This document shows, in pieces, positions 1 to 7,232 of a DNA stretch of 35,164 nt (positions within the stretch are counted from its first letter, which is position 1; every line of letters starts with the position of its first letter). The notes beneath the pieces were generated by a model. It did no database searches, was not told the DNA's origin, and saw nothing but the letters and a program-made list of their open reading frames with translations. The stretch comes from Pseudomonadota bacterium (GTDB lineage: Bacteria; Pseudomonadota; Alphaproteobacteria; HIMB59; GCA-002718135): the NCBI GenBank assembly GCA_027625355.1, contig JAQBWI010000002.1, positions 1 through 35,164 on the forward strand. The letters run 5' to 3'. Made by a program: the position numbers and the translations under genes.

Positions 1-35
1 ATTATTTGACATTCCACAAGAGTATACAGTAAATA

Positions 36-1007
36 TTAATTATTATAATTTTTAATCGATTTAAAAATTTCATCGAGGTTATTTTTATTTTCATAATATA
101 AATTTTCAGCAGTCTCAATTGATACTTTTTCAAAACTTACTTCTTTTCCAAAAGATAATTGTGCTAATTTAACAAGATCATTTAAAATTACAGTAGCAAT
201 TTTTGGATACCCCCCAATTGTTGGATGATCAACCATTAGTACTATGGGATTTCCATCACCTGGAACTTGAACTGATCCTTTAATAATGCCTTCAGAAGGT
301 ATGTTTCGACTTTGCTTAGAAATAATTTGATTACCATCTAACCGAATACCCATTCTGTCAGCACTTTTGGAAATTGTAAAAGGCGAATTATAAAACTGAT
401 TTATTGTTTCTAATGAAAAAAAATTTTCCTGAGGTCCTTCAATGACTCTTATAACATTACTTTTATCAGTTGTTGGAAAAGATATTTGTTTTAATTTTTC
501 ATTCTGAGATTCTTTATTAAATTCTATCAATTGATTTTCTTGAATTTTTCTACCATCATTTGGCCCAATTTTAGATCTTACTAAAGTTGATCCAGAACTA
601 TTATATTTATTTAATTTAAAACCACCAAGAAGACCAAAATATCCATAAATGGATGACTTTGTAGCTATTATGTCAATTATATCTCCTTCATGTAATTGAT
701 AAGTTTGAAAACACTTGCCTAACGTGTCTGTATAATTTTCAGATTTTTTACTTATTATAAAATGAACATCTCCTGTGATAGCAATTTGCACATTTCCTTT
801 TTCTAATTTAAGTTTTGGACCTTGATACGCAAACTCAATAACAGGTTCATTATCATCATTACCAAGTAATTTATTTGCAGTGCGGAAAAGATTGTTATCT
901 ACAACTCCCCCAGTAGTAACTCCAAAATGCTGTAAAAAATCATAACCAGAATCTTGAAAAGTTGTGTAAATTCCTGCTCTTTCTACTGAAAAATAACAAT
1001 TACTCAT
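36..1007 (-). CDS. pxpC: 5-oxoprolinase subunit C (biotin-dependent carboxyltransferase / KipA family)
   Basis: Likely subunit of the ATP-dependent 5-oxoprolinase PxpABC, which opens cytosolic 5-oxoproline (pyroglutamate) to glutamate. The 323-residue length fits the AHS2/KipA family, and the family-typical stretch VPGDGNPIVLMVDHPTIGGY is visible near residues 249-268, with the N-terminal pattern ERAGIYTTFQDSGY. The ATG at 1007 lies inside the end of pxpB (8 bp overlap), so the two are probably translationally coupled. The product assignment rests on the family and on the neighbouring pxpB and pxpA. Nothing recognisable lies between its stop codon and the window edge. Confidence 0.88.
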   Translation of the reverse strand: MSNCYFSVERAGIYTTFQDSGYDFLQHFGVTTGGVVDNNLFRTANKLLGNDDNEPVIEFAYQGPKLKLEKGNVQIAITGDVHFIISKKSENYTDTLGKCFQTYQLHEGDIIDIIATKSSIYGYFGLLGGFKLNKYNSSGSTLVRSKIGPNDGRKIQENQLIEFNKESQNEKLKQISFPTTDKSNVIRVIEGPQENFFSLETINQFYNSPFTISKSADRMGIRLDGNQIISKQSRNIPSEGIIKGSVQVPGDGNPIVLMVDHPTIGGYPKIATVILNDLVKLAQLSFGKEVSFEKVSIETAENLYYENKNNLDEIFKSIKNYNN

Positions 1008-1695
1008 TTATTTTTTGTATTTCTAAAAACTCTTTTTTTGAAATTTTGCAAATTTTTACTTTTGACCCAGGATTGAGTAGTGTTGCTTTAATTTTATTTT
1101 TATCAAATAATTTTATTGGTGTTCGACCTATAATATTCCAACCACCAGGACTTTGATTTGGATATATGACACAAAACTTATCTACAATTCCCACGGATCC
1201 AGACGGAACTTGTAAACGGGGAGTCATTAATCTTGGAACATTTAAATTAGTTTCCAAATCTCCCATAAATGGAAGACCGGGCATAAAACCTATCATGTAA
1301 ACAAAAAATTGGGTTGATAAATGTGAATTGATTATCAGATCTTCATTAATCTTAGTTTTTTTTGAAACATCTTTAATATCCAATGCAAACTCTTCATCAT
1401 AACATACTGGTATTTCTACTTCATCAATATTTACACTTGACTCAGTTTGCAAACGCTCAATACCATTTAAAAAATTTATAAGTTCATCTTTGTTTTTTTT
1501 TGAGGGATTAAAATGAATCAGCAGTTTATTATAAGAGGGAACACAATTTTTTAATCCTAACGGATTGTTCTTTTGCATTTTTTTAGAAATAAAATTAAAT
1601 GTATTAATTACATTTTGATTTATTTCTCTGGTTACCTCATCTCCAAAATCTAATAAAAACGCTTGTTCACTTATTTGATTTACATTTTTAATCAT
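1000..1695 (-). CDS. pxpB: 5-oxoprolinase subunit B (KipI / AHS1 family)
   Basis: 231 residues, the usual size for the KipI/AHS1 allophanate-hydrolase-like subunit. Family motifs are seen: GFMPGLPFMG in the middle and SPGGWNIIGRTP near the C-terminus. With PxpC and PxpA it should form the ATP-dependent 5-oxoproline hydrolase that recovers glutamate from spontaneously cyclised glutamine or glutamate. It is the first gene of a pxpB-pxpC pair and diverges from pxpA with only 24 bp between start codons. No clear Shine-Dalgarno sequence precedes its ATG. In some bacteria KipI/KipA were named for inhibition of a sporulation kinase; that role is not expected here. Confidence 0.88.
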   Translation of the reverse strand: MIKNVNQISEQAFLLDFGDEVTREINQNVINTFNFISKKMQKNNPLGLKNCVPSYNKLLIHFNPSKKNKDELINFLNGIERLQTESSVNIDEVEIPVCYDEEFALDIKDVSKKTKINEDLIINSHLSTQFFVYMIGFMPGLPFMGDLETNLNVPRLMTPRLQVPSGSVGIVDKFCVIYPNQSPGGWNIIGRTPIKLFDKNKIKATLLNPGSKVKICKISKKEFLEIQKINE

Positions 1696-1719
1696 TATTA
1701 TTGTGATATACTATAATGT
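1696..1719. promoter_or_regulatory. 24-bp divergent promoter between pxpB and pxpA
   Basis: On the plus strand TATACT (1707-1712) lies 7 bases before the A of the pxpA ATG, the spacing expected if transcription starts on the start codon itself (leaderless mRNA); no Shine-Dalgarno is present. On the minus strand TATAGT (complement of 1711-1716... approximately 1709-1714) could serve pxpB. The two candidate -10 boxes overlap, so any -35 boxes must lie inside the opposite gene. Predicted by eye only. Confidence 0.4.
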
Positions 1720-2493
1720 ATGGAAGCAAATTTAAACTGTGATTTAGGTGAGAAATCTCATCATTATGATGGAAAAAATGATGAAATTTTAATGCAAATA
1801 ATTAATACCGCAAACATCGCTTGTGGTTTCCATGCTGGTGATAATGAAACAATGAGTCAAACTATAAAGTTGGCAAAAATAAATAATATTAGCATTGGTG
1901 CACATCCTAGTTTTGATGATAAAGAAAATTTTGGACGAAAAAGAATATATCTAAGTGAAACAGAAGTAACAAAACTGGTAATTGATCAAATAAATATTTT
2001 GAATGAATTAGCTCAACAAGCAGATATGGAATTGACCCATATCAAACCGCATGGAGCTTTAAATAATATGGCATGTGAAAATTACGAGCTATCTTTAACA
2101 ATTGGCTCCGCTATCAAAGAATGTAATCCTAATCTGATTTATATGGGACTTCCTTTAACAGAAATGGAAAGAGCGGCCAAAAAACTTAACTTAAAATTTG
2201 CTGCAGAAATCTTTGCCGACAGAAATTATGATGATAGCGGATTATTGTTATCTAGAGACAAAGAAAACTCTTTGATAACAGAGCCACAAAAAGCAGTAGA
2301 TAACGTGAAGCGTATGTTAGAACATAAAGCGATATACTGTTATTCTGGTAAAAAAATTTTGTGTGACATTGATACTATTTGTATTCATGGAGATGGTGTA
2401 TCAGCTGTAGAGATAGCTGATTACTTAAATAAAGAATTAATTAAAGATGGTTTTGTAATGAAGAAATTAGATCAATTAAGTAAGTTTAATTAA
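1720..2493 (+). CDS. pxpA: 5-oxoprolinase subunit A (LamB/YcsF family)
   Basis: 257 residues, normal for the family. Signature motifs are NLNCDLGE (residues 4-11), NIACGFHAGD (32-41), GAHPSFDD (60-67) and HIKPHGAL (near 107). PxpA carries the TIM-barrel-like metal-dependent part of the 5-oxoprolinase and works with PxpB and PxpC encoded divergently next door. The ATG at 1720 puts NLNCDLGE at the normal distance from the N-terminus. No ribosome-binding site is visible, and an upstream ATG at 1716 is out of frame. The splitting of pxpA from pxpBC onto opposite strands is somewhat unusual. Its stop lies 4 bp from the convergent SnoaL-domain gene. Confidence 0.92.
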   Translation: MEANLNCDLGEKSHHYDGKNDEILMQIINTANIACGFHAGDNETMSQTIKLAKINNISIGAHPSFDDKENFGRKRIYLSETEVTKLVIDQINILNELAQQADMELTHIKPHGALNNMACENYELSLTIGSAIKECNPNLIYMGLPLTEMERAAKKLNLKFAAEIFADRNYDDSGLLLSRDKENSLITEPQKAVDNVKRMLEHKAIYCYSGKKILCDIDTICIHGDGVSAVEIADYLNKELIKDGFVMKKLDQLSKFN

Positions 2494-2497
2494 AATA

Positions 2498-3571
2498 TTA
2501 TTTAATTACATTAAGACCGTCAGTTAAATTTATTTTACCAATATTCTTTGCCTTGTTAAATTCCTTAATTCTATCAAATACATCAACATTAATTTGCCTG
2601 TAAATATCAAGTAGATCAATTAACACCCAGTTTTCTCTTATTAGTCCATTTTCAACTCTCCAAAAATCTAAACTACGCATCTCTAAAGGTTGTTTTGATG
2701 GCGCTATGCCCATCCATCCATCATTAGTTATTGTTAATCGCATATTAGGCCAGCCTGTTTCACAAACATAATTTCCTTCATGAATCCAATGCGTCTGTAA
2801 ATCTTCCATACCTTCAAAAGCTAATTTTTCATTTGAGGAACCTCCTTTACGATCCGGCATAGCTCGTAAAAAAGGAATTTGATGCCAATGCCTAAAACCA
2901 GCTATGCCTCTTCCTGTTCCTATTCCTGCTGGTCCATACCAATTAACCTGAGGGTGCCAGTATTTTTCTAATTCCATAATTTTTGGATCGGGATTACTTG
3001 GATGTTTAGATAGACCATGAAGCATATCAATTACATGGTCTAAATTTTTTTTTCCATCACCAGTAATTGTTAAGCCATCACCCGTCATAGGAGACGGTGT
3101 GCATAAAAAAGCACCTAATTGAGGAACCATGGGCCAAGAATTTGCTTGCATCATTAATTCTGGTAAATCCCATATAGATTGCATTTCAGTAATTTGATTA
3201 TCTTCAATTTGAAAAAACTCATGATACCGCATATGAATTAAATTACCAGTTGGCGGGATATCTAAAAAAGGCTTAAGAAAAGTACCCATATAATTACCCA
3301 TGGTACCTATCCACTCTTTTCCTTCAGGTGTTGTTCCCGCCATAACAATCATATCTCTTCTTTCTAGATCAGGGATACTTTCAATTAAGGGCAATAAACA
3401 CTTAGATAATAAATTATCTAATCCATTAAAGGTGCCAAATGGATGACAAAAATGAATTAAAGAATTGTTAGAAAAATATTTTTTTAGAGAATTATTAATT
3501 GAGGCTTGATTGCAAGTTTGAAGAGTCAATTGATAATCAACAAAATATTTTTTTAATTCTTCTGAATTCAT
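2498..3571 (-). CDS. double SnoaL-like (NTF2-fold) protein, paralogue A
   Basis: 357 residues with two SnoaL/NTF2-like halves: the first about residues 1-140 (SIPDLERRD, GTFLKPFLDIPPTG), the second about 195-345 (KYWHPQVNWYGPAGIGTGRG, GLIRENWVLIDLLDI). SnoaL-like folds include polyketide cyclases, ester cyclases, dehydratases and ligand-binding proteins, so the fold does not fix the reaction. It is the last gene of the transporter operon, overlapping the SDR gene by 1 base (TAATG). It is clearly paralogous to the plus-strand gene at 13426, sharing the PDLERRD, WHP..WYGP.GIGT.RG and GLIRENW motifs, and that copy sits beside the HpsN-like gene. A role in processing the transported substrate is inferred. 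No signal peptide, so probably cytosolic. Confidence 0.75.
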   Translation of the reverse strand: MNSEELKKYFVDYQLTLQTCNQASINNSLKKYFSNNSLIHFCHPFGTFNGLDNLLSKCLLPLIESIPDLERRDMIVMAGTTPEGKEWIGTMGNYMGTFLKPFLDIPPTGNLIHMRYHEFFQIEDNQITEMQSIWDLPELMMQANSWPMVPQLGAFLCTPSPMTGDGLTITGDGKKNLDHVIDMLHGLSKHPSNPDPKIMELEKYWHPQVNWYGPAGIGTGRGIAGFRHWHQIPFLRAMPDRKGGSSNEKLAFEGMEDLQTHWIHEGNYVCETGWPNMRLTITNDGWMGIAPSKQPLEMRSLDFWRVENGLIRENWVLIDLLDIYRQINVDVFDRIKEFNKAKNIGKINLTDGLNVIK

Positions 3572-4338
3572 TATTTTGCTGTCCAGCCACCATCTATAAC
3601 AAGTGATGATCCAGTCATCATAGATGAAGCATTAGAAGCTAAATAGACAACGGAAGTAGCAATATCACTATCTGTTGCTAGTCGCCCTAGTGGAATATTA
3701 TTTAACATTGCTTGTTTAAATTTTTTATCTTTAAAGAAATTTTTTACTAAAGGTGTTTCAACAAATGTTGGGCAGATTGAATTTACTCTTATATTTTTTT
3801 TAGCCAAGTCTAATGCCATACCTCGAGTTAAACCCTCAATACCAAATTTAGTCATATTATAGACACTTCGATTAGGTGCTCCCACCTTACCAAGCTGAGA
3901 GGATATATTTATTATAGATCCACCAATAAATTTTCTATTTTTTGATTTTAACATCACTTTTGCGGCCATTTGAGCAACATGAAAAGCAGCCTTGATGTTT
4001 AAATCTACTACATAATCCATATCTTCTTTTTTAATTTTAGTAAAATGCTCTGGTCGATTGGTTCCAGCATTATTAACTAAAATATCAAGCGAGTTTATTT
4101 TTTTAAAAACTGACTTTACTTCTTCAACATTAGAAACATCACATTCAAAGACAGTACATTTTCTTTTCAATTTATTGATATGCTTTTTAACCTTATTTAA
4201 ATCATTAAGTGTTCGACTTAAAATAATCAGATCTGCTCCTGCTTCAGCAAGAGCAATAGCTGAAGCCTTTCCAATTCCCTTCCCTGCTCCCGTTACTAAG
4301 GCGGTTTTGTTTTTGAATTCAAATTTTTGTAAATACAT
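3571..4338 (-). CDS. short-chain dehydrogenase/reductase
   Basis: 255-residue classical SDR. Visible are the cofactor motif TGAGKGIG (16-23), NNAG (89-92), N114, S147, Y160 and K164 (YNMTK), a complete catalytic tetrad, and a C-terminal GGW. After beta2 the sequence reads LSR; the arginine may favour NADPH, but this is not decisive. It should oxidise or reduce a hydroxyl/keto group on a small molecule in the cytosol. It lies between the HAD-like gene and a double SnoaL gene in the binding-protein/permease operon, so it probably acts on the imported substrate. Dehydrogenation of a sugar-like or sulfonate-like alcohol is possible given the HpsN-like gene in the same putative regulon, but the substrate is unknown. 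Confidence 0.85.
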   Translation of the reverse strand: MYLQKFEFKNKTALVTGAGKGIGKASAIALAEAGADLIILSRTLNDLNKVKKHINKLKRKCTVFECDVSNVEEVKSVFKKINSLDILVNNAGTNRPEHFTKIKKEDMDYVVDLNIKAAFHVAQMAAKVMLKSKNRKFIGGSIINISSQLGKVGAPNRSVYNMTKFGIEGLTRGMALDLAKKNIRVNSICPTFVETPLVKNFFKDKKFKQAMLNNIPLGRLATDSDIATSVVYLASNASSMMTGSSLVIDGGWTAK

Positions 4339-4346
4339 TTCTTCTA

Positions 4347-4364
4347 TATCAATATTTATTGATA
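4347..4364. repeat. perfect 8-bp inverted repeat between the HAD-like and SDR genes
   Basis: TATCAATA - TT - TATTGATA, fully symmetric, in the 35-bp gap just upstream of the SDR start. It shares the CAATA..TATTG kernel with the putative LacI-family operators at 8512 and 13361, but has different outer bases and two extra bases between the arms. It could be an internal operator or a weak hairpin. Chance is also plausible in such AT-rich DNA. Confidence 0.35.
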
Positions 4365-4373
4365 ACTTTGCAA

Positions 4374-5030
4374 CTAATTAAAAATAGAAGTGTCTAATTT
4401 CAATATTATTTTAGAACAAAAATCAAAATTATCTTCTTCATGAAATAATCCAGGAAAAGCAATACATGAAACTTTTGCATTATGTGCAGACAAGGCGCTT
4501 TCTCTTGAATCTTCAATCGCAATACATTCATTAGGTTCAAGGTTGAGTCTTTTAATTGCCTCGATGTAAATATCAGAATGAGGTTTAGGATTTTGTACCA
4601 TCATATTATTACCAACAAAATCAAAATCCTCTTCGATAAAATAATTTTTTAATGCCAAAAAAACCGAGTTAACATTTTCTTTTGTTGTAGATGTTACAAA
4701 TCCTAACTTTATTTGATTGTTTTTTGCATATTCAATAACATCAATAACGCCTTCCCTTGGCATGAGTTTTTCAGTCATTAATTTTTTATTAAAAATGTGT
4801 GTTTTTCTCTCTCTAATTTTTTGCGCTTCAACTGTTGTGTTATTTTTTTCTGCAAAATCCTCTATTCTTTTTGTGCCACCCGATTGTTTAAGCAATAATC
4901 TATAATCTTCATGATCCCAATACCAATCTAGTCCAGCTTCTTTAAAAGCTTCATTGAAAGATTCTCTTTGTAATTCTGATGTTTCTATAATGGTTCCAAT
5001 TGAACCAAATAATAATGATTTATAGGTCAT
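4374..5030 (-). CDS. HAD-like (CbbY-type) protein with degenerate motif I
   Basis: 218 residues with the layout of a CbbY/beta-phosphoglucomutase-like HAD protein: cap domain about 15-85, motif II T113/S114 (FVTSTT), motif III K149 (QNPKPHS), motif IV E173-D174 (AIEDSRES). Motif I, normally DxDG(T/V), reads LLFGSIGT, so the nucleophile Asp is Gly9 and the general acid/base Asp is Ile11. The codons are GGT and ATT and the frame is intact either side, so this is not an obvious frameshift. Normal phosphatase or phosphomutase chemistry is therefore not expected. It may be a binding or regulatory protein, or use another mechanism. It follows the MalG-like permease with a 1-bp gap and has a good Shine-Dalgarno (AAAGGAT). 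Confidence 0.8.
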   Translation of the reverse strand: MTYKSLLFGSIGTIIETSELQRESFNEAFKEAGLDWYWDHEDYRLLLKQSGGTKRIEDFAEKNNTTVEAQKIRERKTHIFNKKLMTEKLMPREGVIDVIEYAKNNQIKLGFVTSTTKENVNSVFLALKNYFIEEDFDFVGNNMMVQNPKPHSDIYIEAIKRLNLEPNECIAIEDSRESALSAHNAKVSCIAFPGLFHEEDNFDFCSKIILKLDTSIFN

Positions 5031-5031
5031 A

Positions 5032-6165
5032 TCATCCTTTCACAGATCCTTGGGTTAATCCAGATACTATTTGTTTTTGAAAAAACATAACCAAAATAAA
5101 TAAAGGTAATGTTATTGATGCGGCAGCAGCAATAGACTCTACTAAATCTGTCATTGTTGTTTCCATATTAAAGTATTGCATAATAGCAGGTACCATAGTT
5201 TGTGATTGACCATCAAGTAACAGAGCACATACAAGGTAATCATTATAAGCTAATAAAAAAGAAAAAAGTCCTGTAGTAATAACTCCGGGCCACATTAAAG
5301 GCATAATTATCATCCAGAAGGCTTGAAAAGAATTACATCCATCTATCTGAGCTGCGTCATCTAGGTCTTGAGGAATATTCATAAAAAATGATCTTAACAT
5401 CCAAATCGTAAAAGGCTGGTTAATTGCAACCAACAGAATAATCACAGCTATTTTTTTTCCATAAAGGCCATAATCTATAAACAATTCTAAATAACCAGTG
5501 ACTAAAACTGAATGAGGAAGAGCTCTAAATACTAATGCTGCAACTAACAACCAAAACGCTATCATAGTATTACTTCTTGATAAAGCGTAGCCTGCGAGAG
5601 TACCTACTGTTAATGAAATTGTCACGACACCTAAGGTAACAAAAGCTGTATTTAAAAATTGTTTATAAAATTCATTTTCTGCCCAAACAGCAATAAAATG
5701 CTTAGTAGTAAAGCCTATCAAAGGTTTAGAAAGTATTTTTAAAAAAGGGACATACTCAAAAAAATTATTTAGAAAATTTGCAATATGAGTATTTAAAAAT
5801 AAAAAAAGTGCTAAAAATAAAGCGATGAAAATTAAGATCAATAATAAAAATGATATTAACTTGTTATTAGTTAGATTATTAATTTTCAAAAAATAATTTT
5901 CACGACTTTTGAAAAATTTAAAATAAATATAAATTGATAAACACAAAAACATTAAATTTATGAATGATAGTCCACCTACCTGCTTTAATGTATTAGGGCC
6001 AATAATTACATTCAAGGGATTTGCAGCAAAAGAGTCAACTGGTAACTTAATCGACATTATTAAGACCCACAAAAGAGGAAAAAGTGCTATAAAAGTCCAT
6101 AACATGATGGAAATACCAACTATCACTTTTAAGGTTAACGACAAATTAAACAATTTGCTTTCCAT
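5032..6165 (-). CDS. CUT1-type ABC permease (MalG-like) with extra membrane segments
   Basis: Inner-membrane permease of a carbohydrate-type ABC importer. The core runs from about residue 165 to the end, with the EAA-type loop DAAQIDGCNSFQAFWMIIMP near 270-289 that docks the ATPase. TM1 is about 13-36. Unlike typical MalG/UgpE proteins (about 280 residues), this one has 377: an insertion of about 100 residues after TM1 holds two more hydrophobic stretches (about 66-84 and 103-127). The gene overlaps the upstream permease by 1 base (TAATG) and is followed closely by the HAD-like gene. The substrate is unknown; CUT1 systems mostly import oligosaccharides, glycerol-3-phosphate or polyols. Confidence 0.88.
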   Translation of the reverse strand: MESKLFNLSLTLKVIVGISIMLWTFIALFPLLWVLIMSIKLPVDSFAANPLNVIIGPNTLKQVGGLSFINLMFLCLSIYIYFKFFKSRENYFLKINNLTNNKLISFLLLILIFIALFLALFLFLNTHIANFLNNFFEYVPFLKILSKPLIGFTTKHFIAVWAENEFYKQFLNTAFVTLGVVTISLTVGTLAGYALSRSNTMIAFWLLVAALVFRALPHSVLVTGYLELFIDYGLYGKKIAVIILLVAINQPFTIWMLRSFFMNIPQDLDDAAQIDGCNSFQAFWMIIMPLMWPGVITTGLFSFLLAYNDYLVCALLLDGQSQTMVPAIMQYFNMETTMTDLVESIAAAASITLPLFILVMFFQKQIVSGLTQGSVKG

Positions 6166-7184
6166 TAATTCCTCTTCTCTTTCTGTTCTTTGAAAACTCT
6201 TCGTAAAACAGGAATTAAAATTATTACAATTCCAATCATAGTAAGCATTGATGTTGCTGATGCCCTTCCAATATATCTACTTCCTGAATCATCTAATCTT
6301 AAAAAATCATATGTCATCCATTGAAGTGAGTTTAAAAACCCCTCTGCACTAAACCCAACTATTTCATCAAATACTCTATAAGCATCCATCAAATGAATAA
6401 GTGTAACAAAAACAATGAGAGGCATAATGTGAGGAATAACTATGTATCTTAATCTCTGAAATCGATTGGCGCCGTCAACAAAAGCTGCTTCTATTCTATC
6501 TTTATCAACAGTTTGTAAAGCCGCGTAAAATATTACAAATGCAAAAGGAGTTGTGTGCCAAATTTTATAAAACAAAACCAAAAGCTCAATTGACCAAGCT
6601 TTGGCAAAAACTGAAATATCTTTTTCTAAAATATATTCCAAAAACGAAGTTATAATACCATCACCAATAAATAACCATTTAATTGATAAAGAACCAATCA
6701 CAGGGGTAATTATGAAGGGTAATAATGTTATAAAAATTACAGGCCCTTTTAATCTATTTACCAAGTTGTTTACACATAATGCTAAACACAAACCAAAAAT
6801 AAGAACAAAAGGTAATGTTATAAATGTAAAAGTTAGTGTAAATCTTAAAGCTTTATAGAAATCAATTGATTGTATTGCAGACCAAGAATAACCATTATTT
6901 TGGATTATCGAATTTAAATCTACAAATTTTAAAATATTTTTATAATTTTCCCAACCAACCCATATATTAATTTTAGACCTATTTCCTTTTTCATCTAGAA
7001 CAGGCACTTTCAGAATTTCTGTTTTGCATCCAAACGGATCACACTTTTCTCTTTCTACAATCTCTAAAATATCTTGTTTGAAATGAAAACTTTGAAAAAA
7101 GACTAAAAATAATGGAATGGCAATAAAAAAAACCATCATTATAAATGATGGCATCGTAAAAATTAAAAAAGTTTTTTTATTCAT
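6165..7184 (-). CDS. CUT1-type ABC permease (MalF-like)
   Basis: 339-residue inner-membrane permease. TM1 is at about 9-31. A predicted periplasmic loop (about 32-105) contains CDPFGC (C48, C53), which could form a disulfide outside the membrane. The EAA-type loop EAAFVDGANRFQRLRYIVIP lies in the C-terminal half and contacts the ATPase. It pairs with the MalG-like gene downstream (1-base overlap) and the binding protein upstream. The start codon lies directly downstream of a strong hairpin whose 3' arm contains the likely Shine-Dalgarno (GAGGG, about 10 bases before ATG), so its translation may be lower than that of the binding-protein gene. No ABC ATPase gene exists in the window. Confidence 0.9.
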   Translation of the reverse strand: MNKKTFLIFTMPSFIMMVFFIAIPLFLVFFQSFHFKQDILEIVEREKCDPFGCKTEILKVPVLDEKGNRSKINIWVGWENYKNILKFVDLNSIIQNNGYSWSAIQSIDFYKALRFTLTFTFITLPFVLIFGLCLALCVNNLVNRLKGPVIFITLLPFIITPVIGSLSIKWLFIGDGIITSFLEYILEKDISVFAKAWSIELLVLFYKIWHTTPFAFVIFYAALQTVDKDRIEAAFVDGANRFQRLRYIVIPHIMPLIVFVTLIHLMDAYRVFDEIVGFSAEGFLNSLQWMTYDFLRLDDSGSRYIGRASATSMLTMIGIVIILIPVLRRVFKEQKEKRN

Positions 7185-7189
7185 ACAAA

Positions 7190-7226
7190 AATTACCCTCT
7201 ACTGTAATTTAGAGTAGAGGGTAATT
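7190..7226 (-). terminator. intra-operon hairpin (attenuator / mRNA-stabilising stem) between binding protein and permease genes
   Basis: A perfect 14-bp inverted repeat (7190-7203 with 7213-7226, 9-nt loop), core ACCCTCTACT / AGTAGAGGGT. In the transcribed (minus) direction the stem is followed by TTTTTG, resembling an intrinsic terminator. Its 3' arm includes GAGGG, the likely ribosome-binding site of the first permease gene. This position is typical for hairpins that keep binding-protein mRNA more abundant than permease mRNA. Confidence 0.75.
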
Positions 7227-7232
7227 AAATTT

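Noticed and set aside
1..35. A gene end or terminator before pxpC at the window start
   Set aside because: Only 35 bases of AT-rich sequence are visible, with no reading-frame motif or convincing stem.
4374..5030. Frameshift or sequencing error explaining the missing HAD nucleophile
   Set aside because: The reading frame is continuous with sensible residues either side, and two separate aspartates are changed; a frameshift would not restore DxD.
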